64,000 bases of DNA from Sphingobacteriaceae bacterium DW12 (GCA_000783305.1 JROE01000009.1:62001-126000), one strand, 5' to 3'. Positions 35,371 through 45,855 are shown, numbered from the stretch's first letter. Numbers and translations are program-made. The notes: a model not told the origin generated them from the sequence alone.

Positions 35371-36756
35371 ATGATCAAACAGTTATGCGTGTTCCTATTT
35401 TGTGTACTAGGTAGTATCAACCTAACCTATGCACAGGGAAAAATAGTGGACAGAGTGGTGGCGACAGTGGGTTCTAATATTATTTTGCAGTCGGATGTCG
35501 ACATGCAATATTCCCAAAACCTCGTGCAAGGCATGAGCCCTAACGAAGATTTCAAATGCTACATCCTTCAACAGTTGTTAACCCAGAAGCTTCTTGCACA
35601 ACAGGCAGTATTGGATTCTATTGAAGTCTCGGAGTCTGAAGTGGATGACAACCTCAACAGTCGTCTTAGTCATATGTCCAGACAGGCAGGTGGTAAAGAA
35701 CGGTTAGAGAGCTTTCTAAACAGGTCTTTGCTTCAATACAAAGAGGAGATGCGCACAAGTGTTGCTGAACAATTGAAAGCGCAGAAAATGCAGCAGAATA
35801 TCGTTCAAAAAATCGATGTCACACCTCTTGAGGTAAAAAGATATTTTGAAGGACTTGATAAAGATAGTCTTCCATATTTCGACACAGAAGTAGAGATAGG
35901 CGAAATCGTAATGTACCCGGTAATGACCAAAGAAGAAAAAGAATCTTTTCGGAAGCGTGCAGAAGACCTTCGGAAACAGATTGTTGACGGCTCGGACTTC
36001 GGAACGATAGCACGTCTTTATTCTGAAGACAAAGGGTCGGCAATGGCAGGTGGAGATTTAGGTTTTTCTACTCGTGACAACTATGTAAAAGAATTTTCGG
36101 CTATTGCATTCAAACTAAAAGCGGGGGAGATATCGCAGGTATTCGAGACAGAGTACGGCTTTCACTTCTTGCAAGTATTGGAAAGACGAGGAGAAGAAGT
36201 CAAGGCACGCCATATCTTGATTTCAGTCAAACCTACGACAGCGAGCTTAGAACGTACCCGCCTAAAACTAGACACTGTATATCAAAAATTGGTAGACAAA
36301 AAACTAGATTTTCACACGGCCGCGACCCATTATTCGGATAATAAGGAGACAAAATTCAACGGTGGTATGGTGACCGACCAAAATCGTTCCACAATGATAC
36401 CCGTCAACCAGTTAGAAGCGAGTGTATTTAAAGCAATAGATCCACTAAAAGCTGGCGAGTATTCACAACCAACGCTATTCCAGGATGAAGGACCGGGTGG
36501 TAAAAGTGGATACCGGATTAGTTTTCTCAAAACAAGGATACCTCCACATAAAGCCAACTTAGAGCAAGATTTTGCAAAAATAAAAGAGGCCGCCTCAGAA
36601 GATAAAACCCGTCGAAAACTTAGCGAATGGTTCGAAAGTAGAAGGAACAGTACATTTATTGCAATCAATGAAGACTTTCATAAATGTGAGGACCTACAGA
36701 TCTGGTTCAAACCGTTAAATGAAGACAGTATTGCAGCGACCAAAGCGTCCAACTAA
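35371..36756 (+). CDS. SurA-like periplasmic peptidylprolyl isomerase/chaperone
   Basis: A 461-residue exported protein: signal peptide MIKQLCVFLFCVLGSINLTYA, an N-terminal SurA chaperone domain (KIVDRVVATVGSNIILQSDVD), then two parvulin-type PpiC domains at about residues 170-275 and 280-385, with GGDLGF and ARHILI motifs. It should escort outer-membrane proteins such as the SusC barrels across the periplasm. The ATG at 35371 is preferred over a TTG three codons upstream. It ends before a perfect bidirectional terminator. Confidence 0.9.
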   Translation: MIKQLCVFLFCVLGSINLTYAQGKIVDRVVATVGSNIILQSDVDMQYSQNLVQGMSPNEDFKCYILQQLLTQKLLAQQAVLDSIEVSESEVDDNLNSRLSHMSRQAGGKERLESFLNRSLLQYKEEMRTSVAEQLKAQKMQQNIVQKIDVTPLEVKRYFEGLDKDSLPYFDTEVEIGEIVMYPVMTKEEKESFRKRAEDLRKQIVDGSDFGTIARLYSEDKGSAMAGGDLGFSTRDNYVKEFSAIAFKLKAGEISQVFETEYGFHFLQVLERRGEEVKARHILISVKPTTASLERTRLKLDTVYQKLVDKKLDFHTAATHYSDNKETKFNGGMVTDQNRSTMIPVNQLEASVFKAIDPLKAGEYSQPTLFQDEGPGGKSGYRISFLKTRIPPHKANLEQDFAKIKEAASEDKTRRKLSEWFESRRNSTFIAINEDFHKCEDLQIWFKPLNEDSIAATKASN

Positions 36757-36770
36757 TAGTGGATGCTAAA

Positions 36771-36816
36771 TCATAAAAAAGGCCCGGAATCATATGATTC
36801 CGGGCCTTTTTTATGA
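36771..36816. terminator. Bidirectional terminator between the SurA-like and NTF2-like genes
   Basis: A perfect 46-nt palindrome: 23-nt arms with core GGCCCGGAATCAT, flanked by A-run and T-run, between convergent genes. Confidence 0.92.
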
Positions 36817-36840
36817 TTTTATTCTTTAGGCCGCACTTAT

Positions 36841-37704
36841 CTATCTTTCAAACATCATCTCAATCATTACTTTCCACTGATAGTCATCCTTCAATTGCCA
36901 TATACGGATATAGTTATACTTGACCGTCTTATCTTTTGAGATAACATCGGCCGTACCATAGGTATAAGCGTATTCACCACTATAGGCTCTTCCCACATTC
37001 GTAGGATTAGTATGGATTTCGACACGTTGCTTTTTCAAAAAAGCCATAACATCTTTCTTGCCCTCAATAGGATCTTGCCATGGATATAAGAATTTGACAT
37101 CATCAGTCAAAAATTCGCCATAGGCTGTCGGATTATTAGCCTTTAATACAGTAGAAAACAACTTGTCGCTCTGCATGACTACTTCCTCACGCTGCCCAAG
37201 TCTTACCTTAGATCGATGCTTTAAATACCAGTTGTCATCAGGTTCGTAGAAGATCAAATCTGAAGCCTGTTGCTTTCCATAGTTTTCGACCTCCGCCCTG
37301 AAATCAACTTTCCAAACGCCTTTTTTATTCCGTTTCCAAACAATCAGATACTGACCATGACGCTTGACTGCTCCAACCTTTTGAAACTCCATAGGTCCAC
37401 TCGTGACTCCCCAATCTTGGCTACGGGATACCAATACAAAATTTGCATCCCAAGTCATTATATCGGCGATATTGGGCCTATTCGTCAAATAATTAAAGGC
37501 ATTGACGGCCGATGGTGTAAAAAAGATAGACTCCTTGTCTACAATAGACAAAAATGCCTGGTGCGGAGTGGTAGTCTTTGAAAGCTTTGCAGCCTCCCGA
37601 TCTACCGTTATCAAGCTTCCGACCTTATCCGGAAGTTGTGCCTGACTATAGTACGTTTGAAAAGTAAATACTGCTGATATAGCTGCTGTTGTCCAAAACT
37701 TCAT
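36841..37704 (-). CDS. Secreted protein with NTF2-like (SnoaL/DUF4440-type) fold
   Basis: A 287-residue protein with a signal peptide (MKFWTTAAISAVFTFQTYYSQA). Two successive NTF2-like units seem present: residues about 40-150, with GQYLIVWKRNKKGVWKVDF, and about 170-287, with YGEFLTDDVKFLYPWQDPIE and a terminal YIRIWQLKDDYQWKVMIE. Such cone-shaped folds bind small ligands or act as isomerases or dehydratases. No catalytic residue can be assigned and the function is unknown. The gene lies downstream of cysS on the same strand, after a 170-nt gap with alternating inverted repeats. Confidence 0.7.
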   Translation of the reverse strand: MKFWTTAAISAVFTFQTYYSQAQLPDKVGSLITVDREAAKLSKTTTPHQAFLSIVDKESIFFTPSAVNAFNYLTNRPNIADIMTWDANFVLVSRSQDWGVTSGPMEFQKVGAVKRHGQYLIVWKRNKKGVWKVDFRAEVENYGKQQASDLIFYEPDDNWYLKHRSKVRLGQREEVVMQSDKLFSTVLKANNPTAYGEFLTDDVKFLYPWQDPIEGKKDVMAFLKKQRVEIHTNPTNVGRAYSGEYAYTYGTADVISKDKTVKYNYIRIWQLKDDYQWKVMIEMMFER

Positions 37705-37768
37705 TGGAATAGTGTTATTTCATGAGCCCTCCCGATTGCGACCGAGAGCGATTTTGCTTATAATGGTA

Positions 37769-37836
37769 ATATACCCTTACCTAATGTAGGGTAGTATTAT
37801 GGGTATATTCACACCATTTATGAGCGATATACCCAT
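37769..37836 (-). promoter_or_regulatory. Multi-arm inverted repeat upstream of the NTF2-like gene
   Basis: Four complementary arms: ATATACCCT (37769-37777), AGGGTA (37788-37793), ATGGGTATAT (37799-37808) and ATATACCCAT (37827-37836). The third arm can pair with the fourth (10 bp, 18-nt loop) or with the first (8 bp); the first can alternatively pair with the second. This gives mutually exclusive hairpins in the leader of the NTF2-like gene or tandem operator half-sites. Confidence 0.5.
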
Positions 37837-37874
37837 GATGATTCATTAAAATTTATTTTTGCAACACTCTTATA

Positions 37875-39344
37875 TCAAATCTTATTCCAAAGTGTACCTT
37901 CTTTACTATCTTTTAGTTGAATACCTAAAGACGAAAGCTCCTCTCGTATACGATCTGATGTTGCAAAGTCTTTATTTTGCTTAGCTGTATTTCTAATATT
38001 GATAATCACATCCATCAATGCATCCATGCTATCGGAAGCTCCAGCACCATTGTCATCCTTCAATCCCAACACATCTTCAACAAACGTTGTCATAAATGAC
38101 TTCAAATCATCCAAGCCACTTTGATTTATCGTAGCCTTCCCGTCATAGATGGAATTAATCGCACGCACAACTTCAAATAGCTCAGCAATCAACACTGGGC
38201 TATTAAAATCATCGTCCATAGCTGCATAGCAACGCTGACGAATACCCGCTATATCTATTCCGTTATTTGCTTTGGAGGGTACGATTTTGTCTAACAATGC
38301 GATGGCATTCATTAACCTCTTAAACCCTTTGTCTGCAGCATCCAAAGCTTCATTAGAGAAATCCAAAGTGCTCCTATAGTGCGCCTGCAACATAAAGAAT
38401 CGAACGGACATAGGTGAATATCCCCTTTCTAACAAGGGATGACTGCCGGTAAAAAGCTCTTGCGGCAAGAATCCATTGCCAGAAGACTTAGACATGCGCG
38501 CACCGTTAACCGTCAACATATTGGTATGCATCCAGTATTTAGCTGGACTAGTATGATTACATGCCTCTGATTGGGCTATTTCATTAGTATGATGGGTAGC
38601 GGCTAAATCCATACCACCGCCATGAATATCAAACTGAGCACCCAAATACTTGTTGCTCATAGCCGAACATTCGATATGCCAGCCAGGAAAACCTACACTC
38701 CAAGGCGAAGGCCAACGCATGATGTGCTCTGGCTTTGCCTTGATCCACAATGCGAAATCCAAACGGCCTTTCTTTTCGTCCTGCCCGCCAAGTTCGCGTG
38801 TATTGTTCAATAAATCCTCGAGCTTACGATTAGTCAAAATAGTATAATCATACTTCTTGACATATTTTTCTACATCAAAGTAAACCGTCCCATTGACTTC
38901 ATAGGCATATCCATTGTCTATGATTTGGTTGATCATTTCGATTTGCTCGGAGATGTGCCCAGTGGCAGTGGGCTCGATGCTTGGTGGCAAGGTATTGAAC
39001 AACCTTAAGACGTCGTGAAAACCAATCGTATATTTCTGTACAATCTCCATTGGCTCGAGTTGCTCCAATTTTGCCTTCTTCGCAAATTTGTCATCCCCTT
39101 CGTCACGATCGCCCTCTAAATGTCCCGCATCTGTGATATTACGAACGTAGCGCACTTTGTACCCTAGATGCAATAAGTACCGAAAAATAAGGTCAAAAGA
39201 CACAAATGTGCGACAATTACCCAAATGGACGTCGCTATATACCGTAGGACCACAAACATACATCCCAACCATAGTGGGATGTATCGGGTCAAATTTTTCT
39301 TTCTTTCTGGTTATTGTATTATAAAGAACTAAATTGTTTTCCAT
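37875..39344 (-). CDS. cysS: Cysteine--tRNA ligase
   Basis: Class I aminoacyl-tRNA synthetase of 489 residues. The HIGH-type motif is VHLGN within CGPTVYSDVHLGN (residues 31-43, C31 being a zinc ligand). Other family marks are GWHIECSAM and HHTNEIAQSEA with zinc ligands, and the KMSKS-type motif RMSKSSGN near residue 285. It lies 20 nt after der on the same strand, so the two are probably an operon. Confidence 0.96.
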   Translation of the reverse strand: MENNLVLYNTITRKKEKFDPIHPTMVGMYVCGPTVYSDVHLGNCRTFVSFDLIFRYLLHLGYKVRYVRNITDAGHLEGDRDEGDDKFAKKAKLEQLEPMEIVQKYTIGFHDVLRLFNTLPPSIEPTATGHISEQIEMINQIIDNGYAYEVNGTVYFDVEKYVKKYDYTILTNRKLEDLLNNTRELGGQDEKKGRLDFALWIKAKPEHIMRWPSPWSVGFPGWHIECSAMSNKYLGAQFDIHGGGMDLAATHHTNEIAQSEACNHTSPAKYWMHTNMLTVNGARMSKSSGNGFLPQELFTGSHPLLERGYSPMSVRFFMLQAHYRSTLDFSNEALDAADKGFKRLMNAIALLDKIVPSKANNGIDIAGIRQRCYAAMDDDFNSPVLIAELFEVVRAINSIYDGKATINQSGLDDLKSFMTTFVEDVLGLKDDNGAGASDSMDALMDVIINIRNTAKQNKDFATSDRIREELSSLGIQLKDSKEGTLWNKI

Positions 39345-39364
39345 AAAAAAGTATGAACAGAAAT

Positions 39365-40666
39365 CTATTTTTGTCTAAAAAATATTTGGATTGGCACTCC
39401 TTCGAAATCGAATTTCTCACGTAATTTATTCTCTACGTAGCGCTTATAAGGATCTTTAACATATTGAGGTAGATTACAGAAGAATGCGAACATAGGTGCT
39501 CTTCCTGGAATCTGTGTTACGTATTTAACCTTGATATATTTCCCCTTTAATGCTGGCGGAGGATAGTTTTCGATTACTTCCAACATCACCTCATTCAGTT
39601 TTGAGGTTGGTATTTTCTTGGTTTTATTCTCGTATACTTTGGCCGCAACCTCCAAGATCTTGTGTATGCGTTGTTTTTCAGTGACTGATGTAAATACAAT
39701 GGGGACATCGATAAATGGAGCAATCTTTTCCCGGATACGGGCTTCAAACTCTTTCATTGTTTTATTGTCCTTCTCGATCAAGTCCCACTTATTGACCACT
39801 ATTACCACTCCCTTTTTATTCTTTTCGGCTAGATGGAAGATATTGATATCTTGCCCTTCAATGCCTTCCTGTGCATCCAGCATTAAGATGACGATATCGG
39901 AATCTTCTAACGCCTTTATGGTACGCATGACCGAGTAAAACTCGATATCTTCATTGACCTTAGATTTCTTACGAAGTCCAGCAGTGTCGATCAACAAGAA
40001 ATTGTGTCCGAACTGATTGTAATGAATACGAATGGAATCACGAGTAGTTCCTGCAATAGGTGTAACGATGTTACGATCAATACCCAATAAAGCATTGGTC
40101 AACGACGATTTACCGACATTTGGACGTCCCACAATCGTATATTTAGGTAAAGAGGACTCTTCCTCTTCCTCGATTTCAAAATGCGACACTACAGCATCCA
40201 AAAGCTCACCTGTACCTGAGCCTGTAGCAGAGGATACGTTGTAGATTTCGCCTAAGCCAAAAGCATAAAACTCCGCCGAATCATGGTGCAACTTTGCATG
40301 GTCCACTTTATTGGCGACCACATATACCGGTTTGGTACTTCTTCTTAGGATATCCGCAATTTCGTCATCCAAATCGGTAATCCCCGTCGTCACATCTACC
40401 ATAAAAATAATAACCGATGCCTCTTCGATGGCTATATATACCTGATCGCGGATAGCTTCTTCGAAGATATCATCCGATCCGTGAACAAAACCCCCGGTAT
40501 CAATGACGGTAAATTTCTTTCCTATCCATTCGGCAGTCTCATAGTGACGATCGCGGGTCACCCCACTAAAGTCATCCACAATAGCCTTTCTACTTTCAGT
40601 CAGACGATTAAAAAGAGTTGATTTTCCAACATTTGGACGACCTACGATTGCAACAATATTTGCCAT
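39365..40666 (-). CDS. der: Ribosome-assembly GTPase Der (EngA)
   Basis: Double-GTPase needed for 50S maturation. The first G domain has GRPNVGKST at residues 9-17 and NKVD; the second has GRPNVGKSS near residue 180 and NKWD; a C-terminal KH-like domain follows (LKGKYIKVKYVTQIPGRAP). 433 residues, normal length. Confidence 0.97.
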   Translation of the reverse strand: MANIVAIVGRPNVGKSTLFNRLTESRKAIVDDFSGVTRDRHYETAEWIGKKFTVIDTGGFVHGSDDIFEEAIRDQVYIAIEEASVIIFMVDVTTGITDLDDEIADILRRSTKPVYVVANKVDHAKLHHDSAEFYAFGLGEIYNVSSATGSGTGELLDAVVSHFEIEEEEESSLPKYTIVGRPNVGKSSLTNALLGIDRNIVTPIAGTTRDSIRIHYNQFGHNFLLIDTAGLRKKSKVNEDIEFYSVMRTIKALEDSDIVILMLDAQEGIEGQDINIFHLAEKNKKGVVIVVNKWDLIEKDNKTMKEFEARIREKIAPFIDVPIVFTSVTEKQRIHKILEVAAKVYENKTKKIPTSKLNEVMLEVIENYPPPALKGKYIKVKYVTQIPGRAPMFAFFCNLPQYVKDPYKRYVENKLREKFDFEGVPIQIFFRQK

Positions 40667-40735
40667 ATTTTACTAACAATTGAATTGAGTTACCTCACGG
40701 CAACTTATTCTGGTGAATTTTATGATATAAGTGGA

Positions 40736-40743
40736 CAAAGTTA
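40736..40743 (-). promoter_or_regulatory. -7 element upstream of der
   Basis: TAACTTTG on the minus strand matches TAnnTTTG, about 70 nt before the der start; no clear TTG at the -33 distance. Confidence 0.45.
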
Positions 40744-40876
40744 CGGATAATTGATGGCATTTCCTTATTAGTGAACGGATATGGTGAACAAAACGCACAA
40801 GTAGCTCCACCTTTTATAGGCAACAATGAGGATGATTTAGCCCTTTTTGATAATCATCGATCACCCATCCTTTCAT

Positions 40877-40912
40877 AAAAAAGACGGACTACCTTGTGAA
40901 GATAGTCCGTCT
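40877..40912 (-). terminator. Terminator of the second susC-susD operon
   Basis: A 10-bp perfect stem (AGACGGACTA / TAGTCCGTCT) followed on the minus strand by a run of six T residues, about 33 nt after the SusD stop. Confidence 0.9.
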
Positions 40913-40944
40913 GATGTGCTTATATACTCGTTAAAGTAAGAGAA

Positions 40945-42600
40945 CTAGTTATATCCAGTATTCTGCTTCAAGACTCCGTAAGACAAATCAATCTCTTGTT
41001 GGGGGACAGGCATGAGATAAAGCCTATCATCCCAAACTCTTTGCTGGGCCAGCGTATTGTTAATCTTATTGATACTCTTCATTACATCCGGTGCAGTCTT
41101 CCAGCGTCTGATATCGTCATAACGTAGACCTTCTAACACCAACTCCACTGCACGTTCATTGCGAATGAATTCACGTAATTTGGGCTGAGATGCAAATTCA
41201 ACGCGATCCACTTTTGGCATGCCTGCACGCACACGAATTTGATCAAGAGCATCGTAAATAGCAGTGCTTGGACCAGCTAACTCATTTTGTGCTTCAGCAA
41301 AGGTCAATAACACCTCTGCATATCGAATCAAAATGATATTGGCGTGATTATCAATACCTGCACGACTCGCAGTTGGGTCTACCATTTTTCTAAAATTGTA
41401 ACCCGTTTGCGACATATTGGAAGAACCATTTACCCACTTGAAAGCATAACCACCATCCGAAGTAAGCGCATTCCATGGTGCCGTTTCAAAAAGGATGGAA
41501 GCATAAAAACGAGGATCTCTATTCTTAAACTCAGCAACAAAATCCGCCTTATCAGCCTTAGCGTAATTCTCAGCACGTTTAGCGCCGGTGACCGGAGTGA
41601 TAGCCTTACCTGTTTTATAGCTTCCGTAAGCATCTACAATATGCTGAGTAGGTGCCAATGAGCTCCAACCGCCAACGCCACCTTCCATAAAAAGCGTATT
41701 TAATGACTGTGCAAGCGTCTGCTCTGCATATCCATGATCCAATATAACTTCACTATTTCCTTCGTTCTTTTGGTGAAACAAACCTTCGTAGCTGCGTAAG
41801 CCAGCACGGAAACGCTTTTGATCAGCCTCATTATCGAAGTCTACGAACTTAGTATAATCATCTGCACGATCTAAATCAGATTCCTCTGTCGTCGAAAACA
41901 ACTGATAGCCCAGTGTCATCACATCTTGAGCGGCCTTGGAAGCCATCTCCCAATTAGATTCAAACAGATGGACACGAGCTTTAAGCGCCAAAGCGGCCCC
42001 CTTAGTAATCCGACCTTTCTCTTTGTACAAACCGCCTTCATATTGCGCCGGCAAAACATCTGCAGCAGCCTGTAATTCGGTCAGCACAAAATTCAACACC
42101 TCCGCTCTTGGAGTACGCGGCACATTGGCCTCATCTCTATCCAAGACTTTTGTAATCAACGGCACATCTCCAAAGCGTCTAAACATCTTGATGTACAGGT
42201 AAGCGCGTACAAAACGTACTTCGGCAATATATCGCGCCCTCAATCCCTCATCCATTACTGCTTTATCTACGTTTTCCAAAAAATAATTGGTAACACGAAT
42301 GGGAACATAATCCCATCCTGCATTTATCGCTGTACTGAATTCGCCAGATGTAATCTCCGTAGATGGGCTTTCCCAAGGATACTGGGCGTGTACCAAATCA
42401 CTAGCACCATCATCATAAGCGATACTTTCACCTGGAAGTTTTCCGTATATCGAATTGACGGCTAAATAAACATCATTCTCCGTCTTCCAAAATTGCTCTT
42501 CTGGAACTTTATTGGCAGGAATACGCTCTAAGAAATCTTTCGAACATGCGCTTAACGTTAAAGCTCCTGCTACTATAAAAAATAATATATTCTTCTTCAT
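40945..42600 (-). CDS. SusD/RagB-family outer-membrane lipoprotein (second locus)
   Basis: A 551-residue lipoprotein with signal MKKNILFFIVAGALTLSAC (Cys19) and the family-typical mature start SKDFLERIPANKVPEEQFW. The central TPR-like helices and the C-terminal segments NERAVELVLEGLRYDDIRRW and LYLMPVPQQEIDLS are strong SusD signatures. It pairs with the SusC gene located 19 nt upstream. No glycoside hydrolase, sulfatase or peptidase gene lies beside the pair, so the ligand is unknown. Confidence 0.95.
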   Translation of the reverse strand: MKKNILFFIVAGALTLSACSKDFLERIPANKVPEEQFWKTENDVYLAVNSIYGKLPGESIAYDDGASDLVHAQYPWESPSTEITSGEFSTAINAGWDYVPIRVTNYFLENVDKAVMDEGLRARYIAEVRFVRAYLYIKMFRRFGDVPLITKVLDRDEANVPRTPRAEVLNFVLTELQAAADVLPAQYEGGLYKEKGRITKGAALALKARVHLFESNWEMASKAAQDVMTLGYQLFSTTEESDLDRADDYTKFVDFDNEADQKRFRAGLRSYEGLFHQKNEGNSEVILDHGYAEQTLAQSLNTLFMEGGVGGWSSLAPTQHIVDAYGSYKTGKAITPVTGAKRAENYAKADKADFVAEFKNRDPRFYASILFETAPWNALTSDGGYAFKWVNGSSNMSQTGYNFRKMVDPTASRAGIDNHANIILIRYAEVLLTFAEAQNELAGPSTAIYDALDQIRVRAGMPKVDRVEFASQPKLREFIRNERAVELVLEGLRYDDIRRWKTAPDVMKSINKINNTLAQQRVWDDRLYLMPVPQQEIDLSYGVLKQNTGYN

Positions 42601-42619
42601 TATGTCTTTTCTTTAAATG

Positions 42620-45600
42620 TTAGAACTTGGCCGAAAGCCCTAATGATATCGTCTTAACCCCTGGGTAACTTGCTCTCCCCGACCCTGTCTCTGGATCGTA
42701 GTCACTCAAGCGCTTGTCTGCCATGAATGTAAAGGGATTGTTAGAAGAGGCGAATACGCGCAACTGGGACATACCTATCCGAGAAATCGCTTCTTTCTCA
42801 AAAGTATAGCCCAACGTGATGGCACGAATACGGAAATAACTCCCGCTGAACAACCAAAAATCAGAATTAACATAATTTCGTGCAGCATCGCCTGTCAAAG
42901 TAATCCGTGGAAAATCAGCATTTGCTACATTGTGTTCCTCTGTCCAACCGTTCATCCACTGGCGCTTGATATTAGCTCCATTGAAGAATGGCGCTGATGC
43001 CTCTTCACTTAAATTGGTTTTCACACCGCTTACTCCATATGTTAATACATCAATATCGAAATTTTTGTAAGCCGCTTTTACGTTGAATCCATAGTTCAAC
43101 CAAGGTACATCATTGCCTAAAATTGTACGATCGTTTGCATTTACCACATTATCGCCATTGACATCGACATATTTGATATCACCAACCTTGGGTGCTCCTC
43201 CCAAAGATGTCTGGTCTGGGTGATTCTGGATTTCAGCCTCAGAAGTAAACAATCCGTCTGACTTGTAACCATAGAAATCACCCACTTTATTGCCTACCCT
43301 ACTGATCCAACGACCGTCAACAATCTCATTCACATCACCCAGAGAAAGTATTTCGTTCTTGATGTAAGAGAAGTTTCCCGACACCGAATATTGAAATTCA
43401 TCCCCAATCTTACCATTATAGGTGGCCGAAATCTCTATCCCTTTGTTGCGGGTAGTTCCCTGATTATAAAAGGGGGTTTCTTTTGTACCAAAGCCGTATG
43501 TATTAAGAGATACAGGACGTAATAGAATGTCTTGAGATTCCTTCACGAAGTAATCGGCTGTAACATTGATTTTTCCACCTAAAATTGTTGCGTCAACCCC
43601 AACATTGGCCATGGATACACGTTCCCATAAAGCCAATCGATTGGCTCCAAATTTTTGAATTAGGCCATCCACAGCATTACCTTCAAAACTGTAAGCCAGC
43701 TCACGATCTAATAAGGTATAGTAGTTGCCTATTTCGACAGCATCTTGATTACCCAAAGAACCATATGAACCTCGCAATTTCAACAAATCAATCCAAGTGA
43801 CATCTTGCATAAAGGACTCTTTATTGATATTCCAACCAGCAGAGAAAGAAGGAAAAGTCGCTTTTCGTAGTTCAGGTGCAAACCTAGAAGAATAATCAAT
43901 TCGCAAATTGGCCTCTAAAAGATATTTATCGAGATAAGAATAGTTAAAACGTCCGAAGTAAGAACGGATAGACCACTCCTCCTGTGTCGTACGGTTGGCT
44001 AATCCTTTGTCATCCGAACTCATATCTGAACTAGATGACGAACCATTTATAATGGTTGAAAGATCATTGCTCACGAAATTCTTACGACCCAAGAAAGCTT
44101 CTCTATACACATTAGACTCTTCTGATGCACCTACGGTCACCTTACCATAATGATCATTGAATCTTCTTTCATAATTGATGGTTCCTTGCACCAACAATTC
44201 CTGTCTTTTGCCCCAATACTCTTTCAATTCATTGATTGGTGTATTGGATGAGGCCATAGGCGCCTTGGTCAAGAAATTGATAACTGGATCCGTCCTGTTG
44301 ATGAAATCGAAGGAATTGGTATTAGTATATTTCAAAGAAACTGCTCCATCAATCGACAACCCTTTTAATGGTGTCAACGAGGCATTAGCAGCCGCTTGGA
44401 AATAGTTATCTCTATTATTTCCCTTTCCCCCTTCAGTAATCGCCCGAAGTTGATTGTTCTTAGCAATAGTTGCATTTGCAGCCCCATTAGAGACCGAACC
44501 CCAAGTACCATCACTGTGCTTAATCACAGTACCTGGCAACGCACGCCCCATTTCTGTCCAACTAATGGCACTACCCTCACGATCATAGTCCTGCTTCAAG
44601 AAAGAAAAATTAGTTCCAAATCGAAGTAAATTTTCAACAATTCGACTATCCGTATTCAACTTGATATTAATACGATCTTGAGTTCTGCCCGGAACAAGTG
44701 ATTCTTGATCGAAGTAATTCAATCCCAGGTAGTAATTTGTTATTTTTCCGGGTGTATTCACATTGAGACTCAAATCACGCTGAGGAGCAGTTTTGTTCAA
44801 CACCTCTTTGTACCAATCACTGTTTGGATACAAATCAGGCTGTGAACCATTTTTATACAACTCTATGACTTCCGGTGTATAAATTTCTTTCTTTCCAGCA
44901 TTTTTCATCGCCCGATTATGTAGGGTAGCGTAAGTCGCAGCATCCGCATAATCTGGCAAACGCGTGGCACTCTGCAAACCATAATTGGCACTGAAACCAA
45001 TAACAGCGCGGTCTCCACCTCCATTTTTGGTAGTCACCAAAATAACTCCATTAGCTGCTCTGGACCCGTAGAGTGAGGCTGACGCAGCATCTTTTAGAAT
45101 AGACATACTGTTGATATCCGCAGGACTCAAAGCCGCAAACTCAGCTCCTGTTGCAGGAATCCCGTCAATGATAAACATAGGCGATGGCGAGCCTAGATTT
45201 GTACGGCCCCTCACCGTAATAGTACCCGCATTTGATGCTGGCCCTGTAGTACTTTTCCCGACTTCTCCTGGCCTACTCAATACAGTAACACCTGGGGAAA
45301 GCCCTTGCAATGCATTCTGAACAGAAGTCACAGGTCTCTCCGCCAATTGTTTAGGCGTGATCGTGGCAACAGCTCCAGTAAGATTACTCTTCTTTTGTGT
45401 ACCATATGCTACGACAACGACTTCTTCCAATTGAGAAGAATCATCTTTCAAAACAACGGTCATCGTTTCGCTAGTAACCACCTGCTCAACAGCTAAAAAC
45501 CCAATACTTGTAAAAATCAAAGTATCACCATTTTTAGCATCAATACTAAAATTACCTGTAGCATCCGTAGACGTAGCTTTAGCACTCCCTTTTACTGTAA

Positions 45601-45796
45601 CGGTCACCCCACTTAATGGAGTGATTCCATCGGTCACCTTACCTTTGACACTTTGTTGTAGTGTGCTCATCCTGTAGTAAGCGTCTACCCCTCTATTCTC
45701 AGCCTTTACTATAGAAGCCGAAGAGCCCGTCCCGACTAGCAGCAAGGAAAGAAAAAGTGGTTTGACTGGAGTTTTAATCGTAAACTTCTTAATCAT
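42620..45796 (-). CDS. SusC/RagA-family TonB-linked porin (second locus)
   Basis: A 1058-residue transporter with a signal peptide near the N-terminus, a CarboxypepD_reg-like domain (VKGKVTDGITPLSGVTVTVK), a TonB-box-like stretch (LEEVVVVAYGTQKKSNLTGA), a plug with TVRGRTNLGSPSPMFIIDG, and a barrel ending ISLGLSAKF. Unlike the first locus it has no STN domain and no sigma/FecR genes, so regulation must differ (for example a distant regulator or constitutive expression). A TAAATTTG promoter element lies about 60 nt upstream. Confidence 0.95.
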   Translation of the reverse strand: MIKKFTIKTPVKPLFLSLLLVGTGSSASIVKAENRGVDAYYRMSTLQQSVKGKVTDGITPLSGVTVTVKGSAKATSTDATGNFSIDAKNGDTLIFTSIGFLAVEQVVTSETMTVVLKDDSSQLEEVVVVAYGTQKKSNLTGAVATITPKQLAERPVTSVQNALQGLSPGVTVLSRPGEVGKSTTGPASNAGTITVRGRTNLGSPSPMFIIDGIPATGAEFAALSPADINSMSILKDAASASLYGSRAANGVILVTTKNGGGDRAVIGFSANYGLQSATRLPDYADAATYATLHNRAMKNAGKKEIYTPEVIELYKNGSQPDLYPNSDWYKEVLNKTAPQRDLSLNVNTPGKITNYYLGLNYFDQESLVPGRTQDRINIKLNTDSRIVENLLRFGTNFSFLKQDYDREGSAISWTEMGRALPGTVIKHSDGTWGSVSNGAANATIAKNNQLRAITEGGKGNNRDNYFQAAANASLTPLKGLSIDGAVSLKYTNTNSFDFINRTDPVINFLTKAPMASSNTPINELKEYWGKRQELLVQGTINYERRFNDHYGKVTVGASEESNVYREAFLGRKNFVSNDLSTIINGSSSSSDMSSDDKGLANRTTQEEWSIRSYFGRFNYSYLDKYLLEANLRIDYSSRFAPELRKATFPSFSAGWNINKESFMQDVTWIDLLKLRGSYGSLGNQDAVEIGNYYTLLDRELAYSFEGNAVDGLIQKFGANRLALWERVSMANVGVDATILGGKINVTADYFVKESQDILLRPVSLNTYGFGTKETPFYNQGTTRNKGIEISATYNGKIGDEFQYSVSGNFSYIKNEILSLGDVNEIVDGRWISRVGNKVGDFYGYKSDGLFTSEAEIQNHPDQTSLGGAPKVGDIKYVDVNGDNVVNANDRTILGNDVPWLNYGFNVKAAYKNFDIDVLTYGVSGVKTNLSEEASAPFFNGANIKRQWMNGWTEEHNVANADFPRITLTGDAARNYVNSDFWLFSGSYFRIRAITLGYTFEKEAISRIGMSQLRVFASSNNPFTFMADKRLSDYDPETGSGRASYPGVKTISLGLSAKF

Positions 45797-45855
45797 ATTT
45801 TTCTTAGTTTATTCTCATATCCATCCGTTTTTAAAAGCACAGGATATGTGGTATG

